Source of the DNA: Trissonchulus latispiculum
Lineage: Eukaryota > Nematoda > Enoplea > Enoplida > Ironidae
Direction: 5' to 3'
DNA: 64,000 bases
Assembly: GCA_030248195.1 (NCBI GenBank)
Contig: JASAND010019824.1
Span: 1-64,000, forward strand
Positions within the stretch are counted from its first letter, which is position 1. Each line of letters begins with the position of its first letter. Made by a program: the position numbers and the translations under genes. This document shows positions 12,229-23,806 of this stretch, in pieces. The notes under the pieces are model-generated. The model ran no database searches. It was given only the letters and a program-made list of their open reading frames with translations, and was not told the origin of the DNA.

Positions 12229-12493
12229 CAGGCCCGCACCCAGGGGGGGGGGGGGTTCAAGGGGTCTAGACCCCCCTTAGGGAGTGACAAAATGGACATT
12301 TTTGTTATTTTTATGGCAAAACAGCTATTTTTACAAAATTTGATAATTTACTTTTTGAAAAAAAACGTTCAATGTACCATTTTTGGGCAAAAATGCAAAA
12401 ATTCTTCAACTTCTGGGGGGCTCCGCCCTCCAGACCCCCCGTTACATTTTGCCTTGGACCTCCCCCCTTATCAGAATCCTGGGTGCGGGCCTG
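12229..12493. mobile_element. CAGGCCCGC-ended MITE with exact 8-bp duplication
   Basis: Ends are CAGGCCCGCACCCAGG and CTGGGTGCGGGCCTG. GTTATATA flanks both sides exactly (12221-12228, 12494-12501). The interior is the inverse orientation of the 8496 copy, with GGGGTCTAGACCCC near one end and GGGGGGCTCCGCCCTCCAGA near the other. An 8-bp duplication fits the hAT group. Confidence 0.88.
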
Positions 12494-12501
12494 GTTATAT
12501 A

Positions 12502-15500
12502 TATATACATAAGTTGTAATTTCGGTCCAAGTTACACCAACTTTGACCCGAAAAACACCTATCAAATTAAAGGTGACTATATACGTATATAATATCTGTA
12601 TGTATATATATGCGTACTTTTTGTTACTTGTTAATGTGCACAAACGTAAGCAACATTTGTGTTTTTAGACATTTTTTGAAACAGCCAGCTAAACGGTGAG
12701 TGCTTTCTCTTTGGTTTTCCAGCTTCTCAAAAAAGTGCTTATATCTGTCTTCTTCATTGAAGACAGAGTTGCGTATATATTACGTTTCAGTGAGTTTGCT
12801 GCAGCGCATAATGTATACGTATATACAGCAATTTAACATATACATATATTACGCGTAAATACAAATGAGGTTCTGTATATATACGTGCGTACGCACCCAT
12901 ACGATGCGTATATATAGTATATACGTATGTCGTGTGTGTTTATTCATGGAATACTAGGAAATAACAAACTTAAAATTGCCAGTGTTGCAAAATTCTGGGG
13001 TCCCAGTTTTTTACTGGTTGTTTTGAAGTTAGAATTCTGGATTTTTGTTGAAACTTTTATACATACGTATACAAAGTAGTTTCAAGGACGACGTCGTTTA
13101 TATATTGCGTGTGTCTCTGTTTTTTGTCGCAACAATAAAATCAATCCTTCCCTGCTGGTGTGCTGTTGCACGTTTTTTGTTGCCCACCGAAGTTTTTTAT
13201 GTCCTACGGTGGCCCCGAATTGTTGCAAATGTTGCAAAAATTGTATCCTAGCACGTTCTCTATGCATATGTTATGTGAATAAAAGTTGATTTTAAAAGTT
13301 GATTTTTTATGGGCAGATGCGTTTTATTATCTCTCGCTCTCCGCAGTGCACGTTTTTGTTCCCCGCTACCCCCTATGCTGGGTCCTGTCACTAGAATCTG
13401 GTTTTTAGTTCGTTTTTTACAAAAACAATTTTTGCAAAAAGGCTGTGTGTACGAACTGCCAGGTTCGCTTTGCAGCCTGCTATGCGAAGTTTAGTTTTTG
13501 AATGCACACACGCTCGTACGCACGCATTTATATTATACACTTTCTGCATCATTTTGGACGAAAACTATTTCGCTTTTAGTTTTTAGGGTATTACTTTGTG
13601 CTGTTTTTGTACAGACATGGGACGAATTTGTACCTGACTGCAGTTTTCAACACAGTTTTGGTGATACGTCTGGCGCTCAGGTCTAGGGATGAGATTATGC
13701 TGATGTATAATGTCTGTGGACTTCGTTTTTTGGTTGGTTAGCTGCACCTCAAGAGCTCACTCATGTCAGGCTATGTTAAGTAGGATATATGTATGCCCTT
13801 TTATTTCACTTTCAGTCTTTGGCGTTTCGTTCAGTAGCGTTAGTAGTTCACAGTTTAAGAAATGCAACACTCGCTTAATAAAAGCAAAACCTCCAAAGCA
13901 ATAATTGCTAAGGCATTTTTTCATAACGGTATATACGTACTAAATCCAATGTGCCATATTACAGCATGATTTGGGAACACCTCTGGTTGGCTAGCAAGCC
14001 TTGAATGTGTATACTTTTGGTCTTCCAGCCAGAAAGAGACCAGCCCGCCACCAGGCCCGGACAGATAAGCACTGAACATCTGTCTTACTATTGCACTTTC
14101 TACATTCTGAGCTTGATTTCGAACTCTGCTTTACGTATTTAGTTGAAATGATATGCTTTAATGTCATTGTTGTGTGTAAAACTGAGCAAAATCCGTGACT
14201 GCTCGATTTTGAACGAAAGACCGGGCTAGGCGGGTGCATATCTGTCCTGAACAATTTCGTATTACACAATTTCCACTGCTCTTCTGGTTGTGCTTTGTGT
14301 TATGTTGTGGTTAGTTTCTGAGCCAGTGCACAAAACCTCGTGCAGTATGCAAATTAGTGCACGTGAAGTAAAATCTGTGCGGTGTAGATTTTTGTCTGTG
14401 CAAGGTGTGGAGCTAATCCAAATCTTAACTCATTTATCTAATCTTGGCTTGTTTACTAACTCTCGGGTTGCGATTAATTGGTATATACGTATGTATATAG
14501 TCACGCTTATAAGCGTATACATATAATGCAAGTATACCAGTGGTATATATATATATACCTGTGTATACATGCAATTTGTGGCTATTTTATTCGATTTCAT
14601 AAACGTTGAGAGCATCCTATAATGTTCCAACCGTCTGTCCATTTCTTCGTTCATAGCGCGCAGGCGACGATTGACAAAATATATACGGGCTGTTGGTTGT
14701 CAAAATTTGTGCTTTGAAATTTGTTCAGTTGAAATGCATAAATTTTTGTTTAACCAGACGACTTATTATATACAGTAGTTATGCATGGATTTAGTCTTGG
14801 TCAGTCAGTCTCTGAATAGTATATAAATATAGCATAGTATAATATATATACATATACATATATATATGTACGTATGTAGTTGTCCACTACTACAGATAAA
14901 TAGCACTTTTGTAGTATATGTAGGTTTTGGTTTATTTGAACCTGAATGTATATATGCAGTGCATAGAGTTATATATACGATTTGGTTCGGCCCGGATCAC
15001 CCACCACTGCCTATACCATCCTACGCAACGGAGAACACTAGATTAGGTTATACCTAAGTATACATGCACCAACGTAGTAATATATACCAATATATATCTC
15101 TTCTATGGCAGACTCGAATGATTAATTGTACTGGTACTATGCCTTCTATTTCATGGGGGTGGGTATATACATCATTTTCATCTTGTTTCATAGTTCTTTG
15201 GGGGCTTTATATATTGTTCTTAAAACGTTGGTTGTTTTTCTTTCCTTTTTAATCCGCGCTAACAGTGGTATATATCAATTGCTTGCTGTTCAGTGTGGGC
15301 TATACGTATAGTGTCAAGGGTTCTTACCAGGGTATATGCAGTAAAGCGGCTGACCCATAGTTGAAAAGGAGTGGTAAGCAAAATATGTACGTAGAGCTCA
15401 AAAGTTTCTAAGGTTCTTCAATTTTGTTTGAAGTTTTGCTATTATTTGGTGGTTTTACTTGTGATTTTTTGAAAGTGGAAATAATAAACACATTCTAGCA

Positions 15501-16692
15501 TTTCTTTACAATTTCTTACAAACTGTAACTAAGTTTTGTTTTTTGAGCTTTTGGTTTGTCTGTAATGAGCCGTACCAAAAGATTGAAACCTAGAGACTGC
15601 TTGTTTGTGGTACACTTTTCGTGGTTGGTCTGAAGCTACTTACTTCCGTTAGCAAACCCGGACAGCATTTTGTGTTTCTAGCCAAGTCTGAAAATAGACA
15701 TTCATTCTTTAGTAGTAGGGGGGGGGTACAGCATTTGTTTCCAAGAAATCACACAACGTCTACACGTACGTTTGGTGATTGCATTTTTCTGTGCAGTTTG
15801 TGGACGCAAAGTTGCATAGTGACGTGTAATTTGGTGTTATGTTGTGTTTGGTGTCTTTCCCCAGACTATTTTCTGCGCATTAGTTGACCAATGTCCAGTC
15901 AAATTTTATTTGTGTAAACTCTTTCTCTTCTCCTAGAGAGCGAGCGAAAGAGCGGGGGCTTGTCCGTCCTTCTCTGAGAGTTGTTTTGACGACTCTTTGG
16001 TTTGTGTTGTTTGTACCGGTCAGTGCTGGCTGACCACTAACGGGGGGGGGGGGAAGAGGGTCACTCTTAAAGCTCTCTCTTTCTCTTTCTGCAAAATAAT
16101 TCCGTCATTGCCGCTTATTTTGTCGAAATTTTAGAAGACAAAACTTTATAGAAAATCACTGGACATTTAATGGTTTACTTTACACTATATACGTATCTGT
16201 ATGGTCAGTTATTGATAGTTAGTTGAGAATTTTTCAGACTTTACATTTTATTTGTTGCAGGAAATATTTTACACCCCCCCCGCCGGTTGTCCAGTTAAAG
16301 ATTGAATAAAATGCGTACGTAAGCGCAAAAACATGTTTGCGAAAATGTTTTATGTGTGTGCCTGTGTGTATGTGTGTGTGTGTTTGCAATAACGAACGAA
16401 AGGAACGTTCGCAGTGAAAAGCTTTTGGGTGGACAGCGGTCAACATAGTTTACTAGGGCAGTTGTTTACGAGACAAGAGCAAACGAGAAATAGATAGATA
16501 GAGAGAGACACACACACAAAATTTTAGCCACCACAAAATCCTAGAGAGAAAGGTTTTTATTTTTGCAAAATTTTATTTCGTACATACCTGTCCTGTTTGT
16601 GTCTCCACGTCTGTCCTGCAGTATATATATATATAGTTGTGTTGTCCTGCAAAACTTTTGCTGTACCATCATTGCACTGCGTTTTCTTGCAG
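12502..16692. other. Gene-free stretch
   Basis: AT-rich, largely single-copy DNA with scattered ACGTATATA microsatellite patches, a G run at 16038-16050 and a GT tract near 16370. Open frames of 60-95 codons are isolated, mutually overlapping and rich in F, Y, I and V, as expected by chance. I see no protein family, tRNA or clear mobile element. It could be intron or intergenic DNA. Confidence 0.5.
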
Positions 16693-16738
16693 TGTCGTCT
16701 GCAAAACTTCTTTGCAAGGCTTCTTTCTAGAGGTAAAG
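16693..16738 (+). other. Candidate non-coding mini-exon
   Basis: A pyrimidine-rich acceptor (GCGTTTTCTTGCAG) ends at 16692 and a strong donor (AAAG|GTAAGT) begins at 16739, leaving a 46-nt exon. It could be a leader exon of hb or of an unseen gene, or chance. Confidence 0.18.
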
Positions 16739-18195
16739 GTAAGTCAATCCTAAATTCTATATGCGATTATGCACTTTTGTTTTTCGTACAAATCTCTGGA
16801 TTTGCATCTTGAAAATTTAATGAGGAATTAAAATCTTAAAAGTTTGTATAGTTAGGGGGGCTCCAGGCTAACAAATTTTTTGTTCCAGATTCTGCTGAGA
16901 AGTTATATATATACTGCATGTGTATATCCGTTTTCTGAGTTTGGGTTTTCTGAGTCGCCAATATTCTAAAATCCATTTTTCGAGTAAATAAGCTTTTTGG
17001 TAGCTCGGCCAAAGCTTGTTTTTGGCTTTACCTCTCTATGTTTATATATAAATTTGAATCAAAAATCGGACCCCTGTTTGCAACTTTTCTTGTTTTTCTT
17101 TTCTTTTTCTTATTTTCTTTTCTACAACATATATATGTGTAGGGATAGAAAAATAAGTTTTGTGAGTATATGTATATAGGCTATAAGAGAACGTAAACAG
17201 GTAGAGCGAAAGATATATAGAGATTAGCTTCTATGCGTATATATTTTGTTGACCAGCAGTCTCTAGTTGTTGTCCAGTCTTTTCAATTTAATTTCTCCAC
17301 TGGCTGGTTTGCCCAAAAACGTCAATATCGGTTCTGTTATTGTGTTTGATTTTGGTTTAGGTTCCCTGAAGGGGGGGGGGAGGATCAGACAAATTGAAGT
17401 GAGGGGGGACAGGGGGAAAGTATTGAAAGAGATCTGTTGGGGAAGAGAAACAACCGTAGTCAGCTTACGTACGTGTATATATATATATATATATATATAT
17501 AGTCAATATTTTGTAAACTGAAACATTGAAGCAAAGCACAGGACAGGCCCCCATATTAGGTTAGAAAGACGAGAGCTGAAATGAATGACTAATGCTTATT
17601 TTCTGCAGAAGATATTTATTCCATGTATGTAGGGTAGGGTTTTGTGGGCGGGTGCGTGGACACTAAGGCTTTGGGGGGGTCCATTTTATGGTCAGTCTTC
17701 TAGAATAGGGGGAGAGTTTAGCTTCTAGCTTTCTCTCTCTCTCTCTCTCTGTCTCTCTGTCCGTGTCTGCCTCAGTGTATTTTCTCTTTTCCAAATAAAT
17801 TATTGAAAGCTTTTAGTGGAAAGAGGGGAGAGCAGTAGACAGAGGCTTTCTAGGCTCGGACAGTGGTCAGTTCAGTAGTAGCTGGCACGAGTTGGTTTCC
17901 CTGGTTATTTGTGTTGTTGTCTGGACTTTGGTCATGAAAAGAGAAAATGACCATAACCTATACTGCTAGATCTCGCTTTATTCCTCCCTCTCTCTCTATC
18001 TCTCTCAATTTATTTCTTGTCTGGAGGGGTCTCTTTCTAGGATTTCTGTCACAGACATTGCAGGGCAGGCAGACTGTGTTTATTTCTGAGGCTTCTCCGC
18101 TTTTCTTTGGCTTCAAAGGGCTGCCGCTACAGGACCTCGCTATGCTGCAGATTTGGAGGGGGGGCAATGCTGAAGCAAAAACTGGTTTTTTGCAA
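16739..18195. other. Gene-free stretch with simple repeats
   Basis: Mostly single-copy AT-rich DNA with a TA run (17478-17500), a CT run (17730-17760), CTCTCT tracts near 17985-18005 and a G run near 17372. No supported gene. Confidence 0.5.
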
Positions 18196-18203
18196 TTTTA
18201 CAC

Positions 18204-18638
18204 TAGAGATGAGGATTTTGGCTCGCGGCTCGGCTCGGAGCCGAGCCGAGACGGCAACAATGTCTCCCGAGCCGAGCCGAGCCGAGCCGGATAACTGAAA
18301 CTCCGAGCCGAGCCGAGCCGAGCCCACCCCAGCCAAAAATCGGAATTCGACCAAATTTCCCTGTCATATTTCAGAACTTCTTCAAACAAAATGGCCATCA
18401 GTGAAGACTGTTTTTATTTTTCAATTTTGCTTTTGCATCCTAATTTTAAATTTCTTTAGCTTTCTTAATAGCTTCCAAGCGAATTTCAAGCTTGGCGAGC
18501 CGAGCCGAGCCGACCCAGTTAGAAAATCTTCCCGAGCCGAGCCGAGCCGGGTATATATGACCGCGAGCCGAGCCAACCACATTTTCTCGCGAGCCGAGCC
18601 GACCCGAGCCGGAAAAGTCCGGCTCGTCCTCATCTCTA
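18204..18638. mobile_element. hAT-like non-autonomous element with CCGAG tandem arms
   Basis: Ends are TAGAGATGAGGA and TCCTCATCTCTA, a typical hAT terminus. TTTTACAC flanks both sides exactly (18196-18203, 18639-18646). Both arms carry tandem GAGCC/GGCTC pentamers in inverted orientation. The central 150 bp is AT-rich with no protein. Long frames on either strand merely translate the pentamer into S/R/A/E/P repeats. Confidence 0.9.
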
Positions 18639-18663
18639 TTTTACACTGCAGTTGTATATATAT

Positions 18664-19493
18664 TAGAGACCTTCACGGGACTGAATTTTCAGGCCCGGCC
18701 CGGCCCGGCCCGTAAAAATTTCACCTCGGCCCGGCCCGGCCCGGCCCGGTTGAAAAATTTTCGACCTCGGCCCGGCCCGCCCGCTCCAACTTAGACCCGG
18801 CCCGGCCCGGCCCGGCTCGTAAGCTCAAAAGTTAAGCCCGACCCGGCCCGGGCCCGTTTTTGCTAATTTTTTGTCGTTAGCCAAAATCAAAGTAAGGGTT
18901 AAAATGCATAGAATTTTATTCCTCATCGCAGATACCATTTTTAAACGATTTCTCGTAGCTCATGTTTATTTAGAGCGATTGAGAACAGTCAGCGGTTCCG
19001 TTCTTGGTTGCAGGAAAGAATACACTGACTGACCAGTTTCGTTGATTCAAATATAACTTGCAATTAATTAGGAATAAGGTATACTTTCCAAATATTAAAA
19101 ATAATTATATAAATAACTAAATTTCAGATGCTAATGTACAAATTCTAGCTAAAGATTACGTTATATAAACGCAAATGAGCTAAGTGCATACGCCAGTAAC
19201 TCTGAAATAGAAAGGAAATCAAGTCAGATCGGAATAAAAGAGCAACGATTATTCAAAATTACATTTGGAAAAGAATAAAATCTCCAGTATAAATTGCCGA
19301 AACTAAAAAGAAGACAAAACCTTCTGATGAAAACAGCAGGCTCGGCCCGAAGCCCGGCCCGTTCTAGTACTCGGCCCGGCCCGGCCCGCACCCAAATTTT
19401 TCCTACCTCGGCCCGGCCCGGCCCGTTTCACCTTAGGCCCGGCCCGGGCCGGGCGGGCCGGGCCGGGCTTACGGGCCTGAGTGAAGGTCTCTA
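18664..19493. mobile_element. hAT-like non-autonomous element with GGCCC tandem arms
   Basis: Ends are TAGAGACCTTCAC and GTGAAGGTCTCTA, flanked by ATATATAT on both sides (18656-18663, 19494-19501). That duplication is low complexity and so weaker evidence. Each arm has tandem CGGCC/GGCCG pentamers around an AT-rich core at about 18850-19330. It starts 26 bp after the previous hAT-like copy and differs from it in both terminus and pentamer. Confidence 0.85.
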
Positions 19494-19501
19494 ATATATA
19501 T

Positions 19502-20023
19502 CATTTCAATTTTTCAGTATATATGATATTCGATATTTTTCAAATTTCTATCATACTGACAAGCCGCAACCTTGGTTTCAAAAATATTTCCGAGAAATTT
19601 GAGAACGAAATAGTGAAGATATGTATTTGTTAAAGAATTTAATGCGTATTTTTTCATTTTATGTATACTTTGTTTGAAATATATGTAAACGTTTATATTA
19701 CATCCGGATATTATCCTTAAATCGGATATTATCCGGATTCCGGATATAAAGTGCCATGTTTGCGTACGTTCTGTATGTATGACGCGGCTAAAGACATGCT
19801 ATATATACACTATTTTTCAACAGTTTCTGGTACATTTTTCCTGGGAAAATGTTTCCCCCGGGACCGTTTGGGGTTGTGACATTTTTGGTGGTAAGAGTAA
19901 CATGAAGTGCCGGGTCATAAAGCCACTACGTCATGGTGTGTTCTTGGTTCTCTTTTTGTCCTCAAAGTTGGTTCTGTTGCACATCCTGCCATGCCTCTGC
20001 TTTAAGTGTTCATCCCTTCCCTT
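19502..20023. other. Gene-free spacer
   Basis: AT-rich single-copy DNA with a TCCGGATAT-type motif repeated near 19705-19745. Nothing else is supported. Confidence 0.5.
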
Positions 20024-21230
20024 GTATATGTCTACGTGATATTGTGAAATCAGGGATTTCGCGAAATCCCTGAAAATTTCAGGGATTTCACAGAATCCCG
20101 AACATTTTCAGGGGGATTGTGAAACTCATGTTAAAACCTGTTTATTTCATAGTTTCCCTGAGTGGTTAAGGGATTTCACAGAATCCCGTGTCACTTTCAG
20201 GGAAATTGTGAAATGATATGATTTAGTTGAATTTTGGGAATTTTCGTTGTAAATTTGTAATGTAAATGTTATACAAATTTATAAATCTGTTGTTAAATTG
20301 TTGCAGATATAATATTTTATTCTTGTATGTTTGTTTTATTCGCTTACTTGAAACTAACAGGTAAAAGTGTCTTATTGTTGTTCGCTATTATTACTATTTA
20401 AATTAAATTGTAACAGGTAACTTTATTAAAAAATTAAATTCCAAAGTTTGACTGATCTGCTTAAATTATCATTTTAAATTGCGACAACTCAAATTTCAGT
20501 TTATTCTAATGTTGCATTTCTTTTCTTTCTTCCTTTCTTTTCTTTGAACTGAAATAAGTGAGCTGTAATTCAAATCTAGCAAGGTAGCTCACCGTTATTG
20601 GAATAATTTTTAACGAAGTCGTCGTTTGAAAAAGATAAACAAAGTATAACATGATAATTAACTTCAAAAAGCATTCAGATAATCCAGAGAGCGCTAAGCT
20701 AGGTTTGAATTACAGCTATTCGCTTAGATCTCTCACAGATAGCTCACTTATTTCAGTTCAAAGAAAAGAAAGGAAGAAAGAAAAGAAAAAGAAATGCAAC
20801 ATTAGAATAAACTGAAATTTGAGTTGTCGTAATTTAAAATGATAATTTAAGCAGTTCAGTCAAACTTTGGAATTTAATTTTTTAATAAAGTTACCTGTTA
20901 GTTTCAAGTAAGCGAATAAAAAACAAACATACAAGAATGAAATATTATATCTGCAACAATTTAACAACAGATTTATAAATTTGTATAACATTTACAATAC
21001 AAATTTACAACGAAAATTCCTAAAATTCAGCTAAATCAATCATTTCACAATTTCCCTGAAAGTGACACGGGATTCTGTGAAATCCCTTAACCACTCAGGG
21101 AAACTGTGAAATAAACAGGTTTTAACATGAGTTTCACAATCCCCCTGAAAATGTTAGGGATTCTGTGAAATCCCTGAAATTTTCAGGGATTTCGCGAAAT
21201 CCCTGATTTCACAATATCACGCTGACATAT
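20024..21230. mobile_element. 1.2-kb foldback with palindromic tips
   Basis: The left arm (about 20024-20580) and right arm (about 20705-21230) are inverted copies around a loop of about 125 bp. The left arm has an extra segment of about 55 bp near 20360-20412. The tips contain CAGGGATTTCGCGAAATCCC, itself a perfect palindrome, plus diverged GGGATTTCACAGAATCCC copies. TA flanks are possible but sit in TATATA. No coding sequence is visible. Confidence 0.85.
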
Positions 21231-22463
21231 ATATCATACGTATGTATATATATTCTGTGTGTATATTTATATAGATATATCTTGAAACAATAATAATTTT
21301 TAATCATTCTATTTTTTCATTTTTGTGAAAAGATTTTGATTTTGTTTCTTTTCCTCTTTTTTATGCTATAAATTCTGTGAGAATGTGGGATTTATGTATT
21401 TTATTTTTGATTCTTTGGCTAGATATATATATCTGAACCGCTTTTACTGTTTTTTCTAAATGCATATGGCAACGTGTTAAATAGTTATAAGTTTAATATT
21501 GTGAAATTGGAAATGATGTTTCAACGAATAGTCGACCTAAAACAGTCTAATTTCGAATGTTTTGTAGTTTCTCAGTGGTGATTGTTTCTTGTATACGTAT
21601 AGCGTTTGTCTACTTGCGCTGCTTCTATCGATGCTTTGACAAACCTGTTACAAAATTTCTATTTTTCCATTTTTCCTGAAAAACAATCATCTTTCCAACT
21701 CTTAAACTTCTTTTCTAGTTTTCTGATTCTTCAATTTCAGACTGGAGGGGAAGGGAGAAAATTTTCCCATTTTCCAGAGTTTTTGGAAGTCCAGTTTTGT
21801 GTTTGTATGGCCGGCCTTCCATTTATGCTCCAGTTTTGTCTAGTTTTTCTGCCGATTTCAGTGCTACTCTTTGGAAAACAGTGAAAACATTCGATATAGT
21901 CCAGTCTTATTCTGTCTGCATACCATTACGTAGGACACCTGTAGAATTGTGAAGATTTTCTGAAAATCCTGTTTTTGTTGCATAGAATTGCGACGTTTGT
22001 TTTGGGGACGAACAAACAGCCAGCCGTCTTGTAGCCTTTTTATGTGAGACATTATAGATTTAAGCTCTAGCGTAGGTCTAACATGTAGCTTTACCTCTGG
22101 ATATATATTTTTATTTCGAGAATTGTCCGGTATTTTTGTGACCTAGGGTCGCAGCTGTGCTGTGACAGAATGCACCGGAGTTTAAAAATTTAGGGGACTA
22201 AAATTTCAAAATATTTATATATTTCAAAATGTCTTAAATTTTGGAAATTTGGTGAGACTAAGAGATCCGAGTTTGCTAGGCTTTCCCTATTCTGATAATG
22301 TTAATGTTACGTATATAATCTTCGATTCGTTATACACGCATAACAGTTCTCTTTGCGTTACATATATAATACATAATATTGCCAGACAACACAAATGTTT
22401 ATATCACAGTTTTCTTGCACAGGTATAGTCAGCAACAAAATTCAGGGCAGGTTCACCCGTAAA
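21231..22463. other. Gene-free stretch
   Basis: AT-rich single-copy DNA. A 92-codon frame at 21606-21884 has no recognisable domain and is probably chance. Confidence 0.5.
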
Positions 22464-22750
22464 CAGGCCCGCACCCAGAATTTTGAAAGGGGGGGGGGAG
22501 GGTGCAAGGGAAAATGCAATGGGGGGGGTCTGAGGAGGGCGGAACCCCCCGAAAGTTGAAGAAGTTTTGCTTGTTTACCAAAAAACGGTGTATATATTGG
22601 ATGTTTATTTCTTGCAAAAAGTAAATTATCGCTTATAGAAAATTTTTTTAAATGGCTGTTTTTGCCATTAAAATAGCAAAAATTTTTCATCTTTGCGACC
22701 TCACAAGGGAGGGTCTAGATCCCTTGAACCCGCCCCCTGGGCGCGGGCCT
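22464..22750. mobile_element. CAGGCCCGC-ended MITE, diverged copy
   Basis: Same family as 8496 and 12229: starts CAGGCCCGCACCCAG and ends GGGCGCGGGCCT, with GGAGGGTCTAGATCCC inside the right end. The terminal G is lost and I see no target duplication, so this copy is older or rearranged. Confidence 0.75.
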
Positions 22751-22884
22751 ATCCCTCCATAAATAATTTCTCTTCGTCCTGATCCTTCAAACGTAGTTTT
22801 TAGTTTTTTATGAGTGTGTATATTGTCTTCGTTTATTTTTTGTCTAATTACGTTTTTTCTGTATTTTCTGCGCTGATGTTTCAG

Positions 22885-23064
22885 GAGTTAATTTGGCCTA
22901 CGTCTTAAAAGAGGTTGGAAAGAATTGAACATCTTTTGTGAGGATTTTGTTTGGCGGAATCAGCCGGTATTAGATTGTGTGCGAAAAGGATGAAAGTTGG
23001 ATTCTGTTGAGATGAGTTGCACTTTTGGCTGATGCAAAGGACGTCAGTTGTGGTGAGCAGCAAG
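22885..23064 (+). other. Candidate non-coding exon
   Basis: A 180-bp non-repetitive, purine-richer block bounded by TGATGTTTCAG and GCAAG|GTTAGT. Both splice sites are plausible but not strong. It has no long frame. It could be a leader exon of hb, 32 kb downstream, or chance. Confidence 0.15.
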
Positions 23065-23177
23065 GTTAGTATTTATTTTTTATATTGGCCTTTTTAAACA
23101 GTTTTTGTGGGGGTGGGGAGGGGAGCTTGGATTTCCTTGCAGATTTTAGCTTAAAGCTAAACGGTCCATGCAGATTA

Positions 23178-23217
23178 TATATATATATATACGTATATAT
23201 ATATATATATATATATA
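23178..23217. repeat. (TA)n microsatellite
   Basis: An interrupted TA run with a central ACG. The 60 bp after it contains GGTTCGAATCC near 23271, a tRNA B-box-like relic without the rest of a tRNA. Confidence 0.85.
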
Positions 23218-23806
23218 AGTATGTATGGGCTATCAAAAGAAGGTTCTGAAATGGTGGACGCGGAAGATCGTTGGTTCGAATCCGACCTGATTAATACATT
23301 TTCATTTTCTGATGGTTCGCTGATTAATTGGTTAGTCGTGCTGCTTTAATTGTCTAATTAGTTTTAGATCGTGTAGTCATTTAGTTAAGTGCATCATATC
23401 ATACTAATATATGCGTACTGTTACACATCTATTATGTTGCCTGTGTTTGTGTTATATACTGAGAGTTGGGTTAAAGGTAGGAAAGAGGGGGTTGTCATGT
23501 GGAGTGCACCTTATCTGAATATGTTGGCAGTTTGCCATACTAATCTTTGGTTGTCATTTTTCATTACGGATAGTAATACGGTTTCTTCGACATAGGTTTG
23601 AGCTTTTTGTGTCCCATTTAATCCTGACTGTTTTTGAATAGGTTTAGTTATCCGTATCCTATCCAGCCAGCTTGCTATCACAGGGTCCCAGCTTAGACGT
23701 ATTCTTAGGCTACCTAGGCGTAGGAGTCTTCTCCCACATTTCTTATAATCTCAAAAGTTAGTATATGCCTATCTCCTGTAGTCTTGACGAAAACCAAACA
23801 TACTGA
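23218..23806. other. Gene-free spacer
   Basis: Apart from the B-box-like relic near 23271, this is single-copy AT-rich DNA without a supported gene. Confidence 0.5.
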